Assembly: GCA_036426205.1 (NCBI GenBank)
Contig: CM071571.1
Span: 113,631,306-113,695,305, forward strand
Length of the DNA: 64,000 nt
Direction: 5' to 3'
From: Ascaphus truei
Lineage: Eukaryota > Chordata > Amphibia > Anura > Ascaphidae
In this document: positions 1 through 11,399 of the stretch, piece after piece
How positions within the stretch are numbered: position 1 is the stretch's first letter
How the letters are laid out: each line of letters begins with the position of its first letter
The notes under the pieces: generated by a model
Databases searched by the model: none
The model's input: only the letters and a program-made list of their open reading frames with translations
Told to the model about the DNA's origin: nothing
Translations under genes and position numbers: made by a program

Positions 1-537
1 TCTAAAACCTGTCGCTTTTTCCTCCGCAATATAACAAAGATACGCCCTTTCCTCTGTTGCTCGACTGCTAAAACTCTGACTCAGGCCCTCATTCTCTCCC
101 GTCTTGATTACTGTAACCTCCTGCTGTCCGGCCTTCCTGCCTCTCACCTGTCTCCCCTACAATCTATCCTAAACGCTGCTGCCAGAATCACTCTACTCTT
201 TCCTAGATCTGTCTCAGCATCTCCCCTCATGAAATCCCTCTCCTGGCTTCCAATCAAATCCCGCATCTCACACTCCATTCTTCTCCTCACTTTTAAAGCT
301 TTACACTCTTCTGCCCCTCCTTACATCTCAGCCCTAATTTCCCGACTCTTGCGTTCTGCTCAAAGATGTCTTCTTTCTACCCCCTCTTTATCTAAAGCCT
401 TCTCCCGCCTTAAACCTTTTTCACTGACTGCCCCATACCTCTGGAATGCCCTTCCCCTCAGTACCCGACTAGCATCCTCTCTATCCACCTTTAAGACCCA
501 CCTTAAGACACACTTGCTTAAAGAAGCATATGAGTAG
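1..537 (+). CDS. LINE ORF2 C-terminus (partial, open at the window edge)
   Basis: Reverse transcriptase C-terminal domain of an L2/CR1-like LINE. Frame 1 is open from base 1 to the TAG at 535-537, giving 178 residues without a start. The block SRLDYCNLLLSGLPASHLSP followed by LQSILNAAARI, SLSWLPIKSRI, LLLTFKALH and APYLWNALP is the family hallmark of the region after the RT palm and thumb. The catalytic YADD box lies upstream, outside the window in this copy, but its equivalent appears in the second copy near 3140. The enzyme would nick DNA and reverse transcribe its own RNA in the nucleus. This copy is uninterrupted, unlike copy 2. It is too fragmentary to judge activity. Confidence 0.85.
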   Translation, partial: SKTCRFFLRNITKIRPFLCCSTAKTLTQALILSRLDYCNLLLSGLPASHLSPLQSILNAAARITLLFPRSVSASPLMKSLSWLPIKSRISHSILLLTFKALHSSAPPYISALISRLLRSAQRCLLSTPSLSKAFSRLKPFSLTAPYLWNALPLSTRLASSLSTFKTHLKTHLLKEAYE

Positions 538-815
538 CACTGTGAACATTCTGAACACATGATACATAAAGCTCGGCCCCCTGCAGACGCACTTACCAGA
601 ACTCCCTCCTACTGTCTCTGTACGTTCTCCCTACCTACCAATTAGATTGTAAGCTCCTCGGGGCAGGGACGCCTCTTCCTTAATGTTATGTTTATGTCTA
701 AAGCACTTATTCCCATGATCTGTTATTTATATTATCTGTTATTTATTCGATTACCACATGTATTACTACTGTGAAGCGCTATGTACATTAATGTCGCTAT
801 ATAAATAAAGACATA
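1..815 (+). mobile_element. L2/CR1-type LINE, 3' end (copy 1)
   Basis: 3' part of a non-LTR retrotransposon whose 5' portion lies outside the window. After the ORF2 stop at 535-537 comes a 3' UTR with the phrase TTGTAAGCTCCTCGGGGCAG near 650 and the terminus AGCGCTAT...TATAAATAAAG near 775-808, the conserved tail of vertebrate L2-like LINEs. A noisier second copy lies at about 2830-4225, and an isolated copy of the tail alone is at 32079-32260. No target duplication is visible because the 5' end is missing. Confidence 0.85.
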
Positions 816-826
816 TAATACAATTA

Positions 827-2038
827 ATGACATCCCTAAACAAATTACATTCCAACACTAACAATTAAACAATTAACTAATTTAAGCCTGGAACTGAAAA
901 ATTTAGCCTGAGAAAAAATATAAGTACCAACAAGCATACAAAATTGAAAACCAAGGCCAACTCTGACCTCAAGAACACCATACAATAGCAACGATTACAT
1001 CTATATAATTGTAAAATACTTTAAACACACATTAAAGCATAGCAGCATAGTCAAATTAATTTAAAACACATCAAATCAAGCTTTTAAAACAACATACTTT
1101 CTTACCCTGTATGTATATATCTCTCTAGTTATCTGGTTATCAGGACCGTGGGAACCATGACGAAAATGTGATGTCATAGGCCTTTAAAAGCCTATGTCGT
1201 CTCATTTTGAAGCCAGACGCCGAGGAGGAAGGACCTCCTACAGAAGACAGAAGACCAGGGCGTGGCCGAAGACAGGAAGAAGACCCCGGAAGAAGATAAA
1301 AGAAAGAAGAATACAGATGAAGATGGATTACAATTAGAAGACCCGTGGATTGATTTGGATTTTTAGTTTAATGTTTATTTTTTTATGGTTTATTATTTTA
1401 TGGGTTCCTGTGCCTGGTGGATTGGTTCGTGAGTAAGCTGTTCAACGGGAGTCAGTGGGGTCAAGTAACGGTAAGTGAACTAAAGAAATGTATTTTATTT
1501 AACTTGTTAATTTTTTTAATGCTTTTTTAACATGTGTATTTATTTTTTGGTGTTATATCATTTCTTGCCACTGTATGTATGTATGTATGTATGTATGTAT
1601 GTCTAGAGAGATATATATATACAGGGTAAGAAATGATGTTGTTTTAAAAGCTTGATTTGATGTGTTTTAAATTAATTTGACTATGCTACTATGCTTTAAT
1701 GTGTGTTTAAAGAATTTTACAATTAGATAGATGTAATCGTTGCTATTGTATGGTGTTCTTGAGGTCAGAGTTCACCTTGGTTTTCAATTTTGTATGCTTA
1801 TTGGTACTTATATTTTTTCTCTGGCTAAATTGTTCAGTTCCAGGCTTAAATTAGTTAATTGTTTAATTGTTAGTGTTGGAATGTAATTTGTTTAGGGATG
1901 TCATTAATGAATGCTAATTGATTTATGTTTACTGGCATGGTTAAAATAGTATACTTGTTTGGAGGTATCTGTTTTTTGCTTGCAATGTTATTGTTAACAT
2001 TCATTTGCAGAATTTATATGGTGCTTAGATTGTATGCA
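827..2038. repeat. Long inverted-repeat (foldback) element, copy 1
   Basis: Arms of about 300 bp at 827-1125 and 1605-1915 are reverse complements with few differences; compare CATCCCTAAACAAATTACAT near 829 with its complement near 1895. The spacer (1130-1600) carries a TATG microsatellite (1573-1601), and TATATACAGGGTAAGAAATG near 1614 mirrors TTTCTTACCCTGTATGTATA near 1100. The sequence continues to 2038, where a Helitron begins. A homologue lies on the other strand at about 17640-18790 and a noisy duplicate at 4235-5438. No ORF of note. Confidence 0.75.
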
Positions 2039-2797
2039 TCTACTATATATTTGTGAAAGCGTCTTATGTGTCTATGTCTGTATGTGTCTCCCTGTGTCCC
2101 TCCCTGTGTCCCTAGCGGCAATCCCATTGGACCTTGGGCCAGGCCAATGAGATTGCTCCCTTGGCCCGCCCACCCCCGCACACCTCTCATTGGCCTGAGG
2201 TGGAGTGACGGGCCAAAGGAGAGACGGAGACACACACACACACACTCCCCCCCCCCATCACGTTCGCCGCCCTGCACCGGCTCCCGTACGGTGGGGAAGC
2301 GCGGCCCTCCTGCCCCTGCCGCCAACTGCAGGTTCCTCCCCCCTCGCTCTCAACCGGCTCCCGGAAACACGGAGGGTAAGTGCAGCACGGCCCTCCTACC
2401 ACAGCCGCCAACGCTCCCTTACCTCCCCGGCGCTATCTTAACTCCCCGGCGCTCCCTTAACTCCCTGGTGCTACCTTAACTCCCCACCGCTTCCTTAACT
2501 CGCCGGCGCTCCCTTAACTCCCCGGCGCTCCCTTTACTCCCCGGCGCTACCTTAACTCCCCGGCGCTCCCTTAACTCCCCGTCGCTCCTTTAACTCCCCG
2601 GCGCTACCTTAAATCCCCGGCGCTCCCTTAACTCCCCGGCGCTCCCTTAACTCCCCGGCGCTCCCTTAACTCCCCGGCTCTCCCTTAACTCCCCGGCCGC
2701 TGGGGGGGCCAAGCAGCCTCCTCGGATATGTGTGTGTGTGGACATTTTACTCCTGCCAACAAATTGTGCCTCACTTTCACCCCTACCCCTGCCCTTC
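2039..2797 (+). mobile_element. Helitron 5' fragment (copy 1)
   Basis: It starts TCTACTATATATTTGTGAAA directly after an A, matching the TC-initial 5' end of vertebrate Helitrons. It contains ATTGG/CCAAT-like motifs (2117-2200), a GC-rich stretch and a 19-bp minisatellite (2425-2700). Homology to the full-length copy (5439-9038) stops at about 2797 in a poly-C run, so the 3' hairpin and CTAG end are absent. There is no Rep/helicase ORF. Confidence 0.7.
2425..2700. repeat. 19-bp minisatellite inside the Helitron
   Basis: About 14 head-to-tail copies of the unit CTCCCCGGCGCTCCCTTAA with point variants (GTCGCT, GGTGCT). A decayed version sits at about 5825-6120 in the second copy. Confidence 0.85.
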
Positions 2798-2829
2798 CCC
2801 CCCCCCCCCCACCCACCACCGATCCAAAG

Positions 2830-4225
2830 ACAGAGGTCATACACTCTGCATCATAATTTAACTTACCGAGCCCAAATCTGCAGTCATTGTGATACTGGGA
2901 TCACCCTCTTCTCCTTCACATTTCTCCATACTCTTGGTATTACGGAAAGATCTCATCCTGGATCTCATCCTACCTCTCCCATCGTACTTTCAGTGTTCTT
3001 CTGCTAACACCTCCTCCTCCTCTATTGATCTTCTTGGGAGGTACCCCAGGGCTTGTCCTGGGACCTCTTCTCTTTTCTCTGTAACACGCTCTCTCTAGGT
3101 GACCTAATAACATCTTTTGGGTATAAATCACCCTCTATGCTGACGACACACCAAATATACTTTTCAACACCCAACCTTCACCCTGCTATACAGACCAAAG
3201 TTTCTGAATGTCCTCTGCATATCATCCTGGATGGCCCTCCGTCACCTTAAAACTCAACATGGCTAAAACAGAGCTCCTCATACTTTCCTCCCAAACCTGG
3301 CCCTAACTACCCTCCTTCCACATTACTGTTGGAGAACGATCATCCACCAGTAGCCCAAGCACGCTGCCTAGGGGTCACACTCGACTCCTCTCTCACATTC
3401 GCCCCTACAATTCAAAAACATTTCTAAACCTGCGCTTTTTCCTCCGCATATAACAAAATACGCCCGTTTCCTCTGTTGCTCGACTGCTAAAACTCTGACC
3501 TCAGGTCCCCATTCTCTCCTCTTGATTACTGTACCTCTGCTGTCTCGGCTTCTGCCTCTCACCTGTCTCCCTACAACATCCTAACTGCTGCATGCCAGAA
3601 GCACATCTAACTCGTTCCTAACCTGTCTCAGCATCTACCCTCCTGAAATCCCTCTCCTGCTTCCAATCAAATCCCAGTCCGATCTCTCACACTCCATTCT
3701 TCTCCTTCACTTTTAAAGCTTTAACTCTTTGCCCTCCTTACATCTCAGCCCTAATTTTCCCCGACTCTTGCGTTCTTGCTCAAAGATGTCGTTCTTTTAC
3801 CCCTTCTTTATCTAAAGCCTTCTCCCGCCTTAAACCTTTTTCACTGACTGCCCATACTCTGGAATGCCCTTCCCCTCAGTACCCGACTAGTCATCCTCTC
3901 TATCCACCTTTAAGACCCACCTTAAGACACACTTGCTTTAAAGCAGCATATGAGTAGCACGTGAACATTCTGAACACATGATACAAAAAGCTCGGCCCCC
4001 TGCAGACGCACTTACCAGAACTCCCTCCTACTATGTCTCTGTACGTTCTCCCTACCTACCAATTAGATTGTAAGCCTCCCGGGGCAGGGACGCCTCTTCC
4101 TTAATGTTAGTTTATGTCTAAAGCAATTATCCCATGATCTGTTATTTATATTATCTGTTATTTATTCGATACCACATGTATTACTACTGAGTGAAGCCGC
4201 TATGTACATTAATGTCGCATATAAA
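2830..4225 (+). pseudogene. L2/CR1-type LINE ORF2 and 3' UTR (copy 2, broken)
   Basis: The second LINE copy extends further 5' than the first. A palm-domain stretch near 3040-3080 reads as the GVPQG...VLGPLLFS motif, and the catalytic YADDTQIYF box is readable near 3137-3160. From about 3422 it aligns base for base with position 1 onward, but with roughly one insertion or deletion every 20-40 bases, so the reading frame is destroyed. The 3' UTR and the TATAAATAAAG tail end near 4225. The even scatter of one-base indels in coding and non-coding sequence alike looks more like raw-read error than evolutionary decay. Confidence 0.8.
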
Positions 4226-4234
4226 TAAAGACAT

Positions 4235-5438
4235 ATAATACAATTAATGACTCCCTCAAAAATTACATTCCAACACTAAACAATTAAACAATTCAACTAA
4301 TTAAGCTGGACGAAAAATTTAGCGAAAAAATATAAGTACCAACAAGCATACAAAATTGAAAACACAAGGCCAACTCTGACCTCAAGAACACCATACAATA
4401 GCAAACGATTACATCTATATAATTGTAAAATCTTTAAACACACATTAAAAGCAAGCAGATAGTCAAATTAATTTAAAAACACATCAAATCAAGCTTTTAA
4501 AAAACAACATACTTTCTTACTGTATGTATATATCTCTCTAGTTATCTGGTTATCAGGACCGTGGGAACCATGACGAAACATGTGATGTCATAGGCCTTTA
4601 AAAGCCTGATGTCGTCTCACTTTTGAAGCCAGACGCCGAGGGGAGAAGACCCCCAATAACAGAGAGACCAGGGCGTGGCCGAAGACAGGGAAGAAGACCC
4701 CGAAGAATATAAAAGAAAGAAGAATACAGCATGAAGAGGATTACAATTAGAAGACCCGTGGGATTGATTTGGATTTTTAGTTTAATGTTTATTTTTTTAT
4801 GGTTTATTATTTTCATGGGTTCCTGTCTGGTGGATTTGGTTCGTGAGTGCTGTTTCAACGGGAGTTCAGTGGGGTCAAGTAACGGTAAGTGAACTAAGAA
4901 TGTATTTTATTTAACTTGTAATTTTTTTAATGTTTTTTACATGTGTATTTATTTTTTTGGTGTTATACATTTCTTGCCACTGGTATGTATGTATGTTTAT
5001 GTATGTATGTCTAGAGAGATATATATATACAGGGTAAGAAATGATGTTGTTTTAAAAGCTTGTTATTGATGTGTTTTAAATTAATTGACTATGCTACTAT
5101 GCTTTAATGTGTGTTTAAGAATTTTACAATATATAGATGTAATGCGTGCTATTGTATGGTGTTCTTGAGGTCAGGAGTTCACTCTGGTTTCAATTTTTGT
5201 ATGCTTATTGGTACTTATATTTTTTCTCTGGCTAAATTGTTCAGTTCAGGCTTAAATTAGTTAATTGTTTAATTGTTAGTGTTGGAATGTAATTTGTTTA
5301 GGGATGTCATTAATGAATGCAATTGATTTATGTTTACTGGCATGGTTAAATAGTATACTTGTTTGGAGGTATCTGTGTTTTGTTGGCAATGTTATTGTAA
5401 CATTCATTTGCAGAATTATATGGTGCTTAGATTGTATA
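4235..5438. repeat. Inverted-repeat element, copy 2 (noisy duplicate)
   Basis: Colinear with 827-2038 at an offset of about 3.4 kb. Both arms (about 4240-4530 and 5030-5320) and the TATG microsatellite near 4981 are recognisable, with many one-base indels. It ends exactly where the second Helitron starts. Confidence 0.75.
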
Positions 5439-6229
5439 TCTACTATATTTGTGAAAGTCGCTTATGTGTCTATGTCTGTATGTGTCTCCCTGTGTCCCTC
5501 CTGTGTCCCTAGCGGCAATCCCATTGGACCTTGGGCCAGGCCAATGAGATTGGCCCCCTTGGCCCGCCCACCCCGCCCGCACACCCTCTCATTGTGCCTG
5601 GGTGGGGTGAGCGGCCAAAGGAGAGACGGAGACACACACCACACACACTCCCCCCCCCCATCACGTTCGCCGCCCTGCACCGGCTCCCGTACGTGGGGAG
5701 AGCGCGGCCCTCCTGCCCCTGGCCGCCAACTGCAGGTTCCTCCCCCTCGCTCTCAACCGGCTCCCGGAAACGACGAGGGTAAGTGCAGCACCTGCCTCTA
5801 CCACAGCCGCCAACGCTCCCTTACCTCCCCGCGCTATCTTAACTCCCCGGGGCTCCCTTAACTCCCGGTGCTACCTTACTCCCCGACCGCTTCCTTAACT
5901 CGCCGGCGCTCCCTTAACTCCCCGTCGCTCCCTTTACTTCCCTCGCTACCAGGTTAACTCCCCGGCGCGCGCATAACACTCCCGGCTCGCTCTTTAACTC
6001 CCGGCGCTACCATTAAATCCCACGGCTCGCTAAAAACCCTACAACTCCACCCGGCGCTCAACCACCCAACCGGCGTTCTCCCAATACGCGCTCCCTGACC
6101 CCGGGCTCTCCCCGTAACTCCCCGCCGCCTCGGGGGGGCCAGCCAAGTCATCCTCGGATATTGTGTGTGTGTGGACATTTAACTCCTTGAACAGAAATTG
6201 TGCCATCACTTTCACCCTACCTGCCTTCC

Positions 6230-7490
6230 ACCAAATCCCCGAACCTTGTTCAACCCAGGAAACCCTTACCACAACTAACGGCTTACCACCCCTAACCCTC
6301 TTCACCCCCTGCTCCCCCACTCTGCCACTTCTCCACCTGCCCCTCATCCCCCTTGCCGCTCCACACCCAACCCCATCTCACTTCACCCCCCCCTCAACCC
6401 CCTGCCCCTCTGCTTTACCTGAGCCCTGGGGGAAGAGCACTACAGCTTCGACACCCCCCTGTCCCTTATACGCCCCTGCCCCTTTATCCGCCCTCACCCC
6501 ACCCCTCACCCCGCCCTTCAACCCGTGCCTCCTCTGGCCCTTACACCCGCCCTTCCCACCCTGCCCCCGCCCTTCAGCCCCCTGCCCTTAGCACCCTTTG
6601 CCCTTCATCCCCTCTGCCCTCACCCCCTGCTCTTCACCGCCCTTGCCCCTCAGTGCTCACCTCACTGCCCTGCCCTTCACCCTGGCCCGTGCCCTTCACA
6701 CCCCTGTTCCTGCCCTCACCACCCCCTAACCTGCGCTTCACCCCCTACCGTCTAGCCCGTTCAACCCCAACCCACTGCCTCACCCCCTACCTCCCTGCTT
6801 TCTCACCCCCCTACCCCTGCCTTCACACCCCCCACCCCTATCCCTGCCTTCTACCCCCACCCCTACCCCCTGCCCTTCACCCCACCCCGCCTCCTTCCCC
6901 CCCATTCCCCCTGCCCGGTCCACCCCCCCACCCTGCCACTTCACCCCCGGCCCCACACACCTGCCTCTTCACCCCTGCCCTTCACGCCCCCCCCCTCCCC
7001 ACACCCCTCTGCCATTCATCGGCCCCGCCCCCACCCACTGCCCCTCACCCCCAGCCCCTACCACCTAGTCAGCCCCGCCCCTGCTTAACACCCCACCCCC
7101 CTGACCCCCCACCCTGCCCTTCACCCCCCCACCCCTAACCCTTAAGCACACCCCAAAACCTGTTGGACTCCTAAGATCCCCCAATCACCGCCCCCTTCAC
7201 CCCCCCAAAAACCCCCACCACCTAAACCCTTCACACCCCCCCTACCCGCTGCCCTTCCATCCCCTACCCTGCCCTTCACCCCCCTATCCTACTCATGCCC
7301 CTTCACCCCCCCTAACCCCTGCCCTTCACAACTGCCCTTCACCCCTCTCTTACACCAGCTCACCCCCCACCGCGCGCCTTTCACCCCGCAGCCTACCACC
7401 CCCCACCTGCCCTTCAACCCAACCCCCCGCTGCCTTCACCAAACCCCCGCCTGCCCTTCCCCCCCCCTGCGTCTGCCCTTTGACTGACGA
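6230..7490. repeat. C-rich minisatellite (CCCTGCCCTTCACCC type)
   Basis: About 1.25 kb of degenerate 14-17 bp units resembling CCCTGCCCTTCACCCCC on the plus strand. Long proline-rich open frames here are a consequence of base composition. Copy 1 of the duplication breaks at the start of this block, as expected if it is unstable or hard to assemble. Confidence 0.85.
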
Positions 7491-8760
7491 CAGCACGCAC
7501 ACAAACCTGACAGGTGCACGCAGACACACAGTCTGACTGACGCTAGCGAACACACGCCTGACTCACTCACACAAAACCTCTGTTACTGATGCGCTCACTG
7601 ACACACAACATCTGACTACACGCACAGACACAGCATGCACACACGAGACACCCAGAACTGGACGACGACAAAGGTAAATGCGCACGCACACACACACATG
7701 GACTACGCATGCTACCACTCACTGATGCTACCGCACACCACACACACCACACGTAACTGTACGCACACAACCAACACACGTACTGACGGCACGCACACAC
7801 CCCTGACAGCCACCGCACACAAACCCCCATACAGCCATCAACGGACACACAGAGAAGAGCCCCCTAACGCTATGCACACACACAACACACCAACAACGCA
7901 CAGAGCAGCACTGTATGTCACTGAACTGAACTGACACACAAACACACACACACACACACTGAACTGACACACATCCACTCACTGAGCTGACACACTCACA
8001 CACTGACTGACGGCACACAACCAAACTCACATCAACTGACAAATGGACAGCAACGAGGGGCACGACAAGCGCACACTTCGAACGTGATACCGACACCGCA
8101 CAACACACTAGACGTGACAGCGACACCGACGACTAACATTGGCCCCACACGACCACTACTAGACAGCAATGGTACAAGGCGGCACACCACTGACTGACCA
8201 CCGATACGCGACACACGGACTGATCGCGCCACACGCCAACACACACCACACTGTGACAAACTGAACTGACACACACCACACACTGATCTGACCACCACTA
8301 CACACAAACCACTGACTGACACACACCAACACACCACACACTGACTGACAAACACACACACACTGACGACAATACACCACAACTACTGACAAACCACACA
8401 CTACATGACACACACACTGACTGACGAACACAAATGACTGACACACACACACTGACTGACACACACAACTGACTTACACACACACGACTGATGACGCGTG
8501 CGCAACCACACCCCCCCACCACACAAACACAAACACAGTGACTGATGCACACACACAAAAACACACTGACTGACTGACTGCCCACGGCATCACCTGCACA
8601 CATGAAACGACTGACGCGCACACAAGCCTGACTGTGCCAGCACAACACACTGACACTGAGACGCACTACCCGCATAAATGCACACAAAACTGACTGACGA
8701 GCACACACAACACCACACACTGACTGTGTGTGTGTGCGTCAGTCTGTGTGGTGTTTTTTG
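7485..8760. repeat. CA-rich satellite with CTGACTGACACACACA units
   Basis: Degenerate array of ACTGACTGACACACACAC-like units. The phase flips to TGTGTGTGTGTGCGTCAGTC near 8722-8742, a short inverted segment at the right end. Cysteine/valine-rich open frames on the minus strand are artefacts of TGTGTG translation. Confidence 0.85.
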
Positions 8761-9011
8761 TTATCTCTGCATCACACTACCATGGACAAAGGCAAAACTG
8801 AAGGCGGCAAGCAAACCCCAGACGAGCACCGTAGACTGCTGAACGTCACACAACAATGACTGACGCACACACACTGCATGAACCGTAAAGGTGGGACAAA
8901 CAGAGCTGTAAAAGGGAGGGAGTGGTCTGGGGGACTGTGAATTGAAGAAATGTGAATGGGGGACAAACAGAGAAGAAAGGGGAGAGAGAGGGGAGCGGAT
9001 GAAACATACAT

Positions 9012-9038
9012 CCCGGCAACGCCGGGGCTCTCAGCTAG
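9012..9038 (+). other. Helitron 3' terminal hairpin and CTAG end
   Basis: CCCGGC-AAC-GCCGGG stem-loop, 8-base spacer, CTAG, then host T at 9039. This is the rolling-circle termination signal of the element at 5439-9038. Confidence 0.85.
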
Positions 9039-9415
9039 TCATATATACAATGTAAAATGTAAATGCAATATAGTTATTGGCATTTTGAGGTTTTTTAGCT
9101 GGCATTTGAGTTTTTGCTTGTAAGATCAGTTAGGATTATGAAGGAAATTAATTTTATTGTAGTGTGTCTTTATGGAGAAGTGTTATTTTGAGTACAGCAT
9201 GTTTTTGATAACCCTTCTACATTTATTTGTATGTGGCTTCACATGTGTGTATATATAACTATATATATATTTATATATATATATAGTATATTATATATAT
9301 ATATATATATATATTATCTTATTCTAGTATATATCTATATATAATATATGTATATATATATATAGATATATATATCTATATCATATCTATATCTATATAT
9401 CTATATATATAGCCA
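9039..9415. repeat. Remainder of the Helitron's target repeat, then AT microsatellite
   Basis: 9039-9060 continues the inverted-repeat family across the Helitron insertion (compare the reverse strand of 17829-17844). From about 9240 to 9415 it is TATA-type microsatellite with ATCTAT interruptions. Nothing coding. Confidence 0.6.
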
Positions 9416-9870
9416 CTGGTAATACTGTATCACTGTATGTTCCATTTGCATTCTCTTAGACAGGTCTGCAACCCTGTCTTTCCCCATTGTCCTCACCACG
9501 CATCAGCGCTTCCACTGCAGCAAGGGATCTGGGAAATGACATGCAAATAGGCACTGTCAGTGCCACCTTTTGTCTCAAAGCTCGTATACACAAGCCAATC
9601 CTCAACCAATGCATGCTGTTTTAAAACACAGCTTTTTAAACAGAGGCTGGATGAGATCAAGCCATTAGAACCTACTCACATACATTTTTTCGATCTTGAT
9701 GGGTATCATCATGTGTGAGGCTGGTCTTAAGGCAACAGTTTGAGACTAGACTGGTAATCACCACTGCATTAGGTTATGGTGGGTAAAAAGTGACAAAACC
9801 TCCACGTAAAGCATAAAGCACTGTAATATTACTGTATGTTCATCTTGGCATGTCTTAGACATATATATAA
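9416..9870. repeat. Snapback-family repeat (first copy)
   Basis: Shares TTAGACAGGTCTGCAACCCT, CACTGCAGCAAGGGATCTGG, ATGACATGCAAAT and TTGATGGGTATCATCA with the copies at 52500-52770, 52920-53350 and 54282-54580. Dispersed non-coding repeat with palindromic organisation in its better copies. Confidence 0.65.
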
Positions 9871-9879
9871 TATATATAT

Positions 9880-10860
9880 TTTCATGATGAAGCCAATGTA
9901 CAAAATCATGGGTGAAGGGTGGGTTATCGGCCAGTGTGGCTTACCCCTCTAATTACCTTTGCAGTTATTATCCGTAATGTGGTTTAAGGGGTTAATTGAT
10001 ATCTGAAGATGTTATTGGCTATGTATTGGCTATGTATTTTTGGGCAAGAACAAACTGTTGCTGGCGACGGAGACTTCTATTGATGAGGTCAGTAGTGACT
10101 TTCTTTATTTGAACATATGCTAGTTAATGTTTTTGATAATGGGTAAATAATCTATTATCCCTATCTGGATAATAGTATTTTGCACATTATTGTACTGTAG
10201 GTGTTGGGGGTGGGGGGTTGTTTTTGTGAATGTATAGGCCAGGTTTATTTTTTTTAACTTCAGGTTTGTTCCGCGGTTTCTGCGTGGGACCACTCTGTGA
10301 GACCACCTGCGGGGTCTCTTCGGGTATCTCACGGGTATCAGGCTGGTGGTTCCATGGTGCACACATGCGGGGATGAAGCGGTGGCCTCACATCTGTGGGG
10401 GCAACCGCGGACCCGTAAGGTGCGGGGATGAAGCTGTGGTCCCACTTCTGTGGGGGCAACGCGGACCCGTATGTGAGCACTTCGTGAGTTCCCCAGACCC
10501 CCGTGGGAAACCACCCCGAGGCCGCCAGACACTTTGAGGGTCTGACCCGGGGCTCCCAGACACCGTCCTTGGGCCTACCGTGGGGACCCAATTGTGGCCC
10601 ACGGTTATCCCAAGGAGGCCACCTGGGGGCCATGGCGCTTGGCGGCCCACCACATGGCCCCAGAACCTGTTTGACAAAGGGCGCTGGTACTACTGTAGGT
10701 CCTTGTCCAGGTGCCTCCCCACCAGCCCACCGGGATCGCATGTATACTTATGTTTTAAATGGGCACATTCCCTATTATCCCTTTGTGGATAATGTGTAAT
10801 TGTGGCATTACTATACTGTTATGTGTTAGGGGGGTGATTTTCTTTAAAATTAGTATGTGT
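9880..10860 (-). repeat. Hairpin/GC-minisatellite composite repeat, reverse copy
   Basis: Runs antiparallel to 16030-17400. Shared landmarks are the TTATCC...GGATAATAG motifs near 10150 and 10770, the weak hairpin TTACCCCTCTAATTACC...GGGGTTAA at 9941-9995, and a GC-rich minisatellite (10260-10700). Open frames through the GC-rich part occur in all frames and are not genes. Confidence 0.7.
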
Positions 10861-11399
10861 TTTTTATTCATTATTGGGGGGGCACCATAATTGGCTACTC
10901 CGAGCAGGCCTGCGTGGTAACACCCGATGGCCCCCGCCGGCCTATAGTATTATTGATGTGCATATATGTGTATGTTAGGGGTTATAGGGGTTGTTGTTAT
11001 ATATATAATACAAGATTTATCCTTTTACAAACAAGGTTCATAACACAGCCCCATGCACCCCCTTCCCTGGTATGCCGCCTCTATGTACTTGTAAATGGAC
11101 AAGAAGAATACACAGGTTTTTAACATAACTGTTCCCTTTTGGTTATAACCCCACCCCTTGACTGTAATCTGTGTAAGGCCCCCTCCCCCTAATTTGTCTT
11201 TAAATCTCCCGCCTGTGTTCCTGTGAGTGCATTTTTAGTAAATGTGGGGAGGGGGGGGGGATCCCATGTGCATATAATGCAAGCGCCCTCACTGCCAATG
11301 GCCCACCCCGTGAGGCCTAACCAACCCTCACCCACTACCCACAAGGGAGGCCTCTACCCACATACCGTTGCCACCACCCACGCACCCCCCACCCCCGTA

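Larger units (their letters stand above)
5439..9038 (+). mobile_element. Non-autonomous Helitron with both termini
   Basis: The 5' end TCTACTATATTTGTGAAAG follows an A at 5438. The 3' end is the textbook Helitron terminus: a GC hairpin (CCCGGC 9012-9017, loop AAC, GCCGGG 9021-9026), then CTAG at 9035-9038 followed by T. The flanks rejoin as GCA|TCAT...ATACAATGTAAA, and the homologous repeat at 17829-17850 (reverse strand) reads straight through this site without the insert, which confirms A|T insertion without target duplication. Inside are CCAAT-like motifs and three satellite blocks, but no Rep/helicase ORF, so it would need an autonomous partner. Helitrons are rolling-circle transposons; family identity beyond that is not assigned. 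Confidence 0.85.

Noticed and set aside
6353..7138. 261-residue proline-rich open frame
   Set aside because: It is a translation of the CCCTGCCCTTCACCC minisatellite; all frames of this composition stay open and no start context or domain is visible.
7567..8720. Several Cys/Val-rich minus-strand open frames
   Set aside because: Artefacts of TGTGTG/CTGACTGACACA repeats; overlapping frames are all equally open.
10187..10741. 184-residue minus-strand open frame
   Set aside because: Lies entirely in the GC-rich minisatellite repeat with open frames on both strands; no domain.
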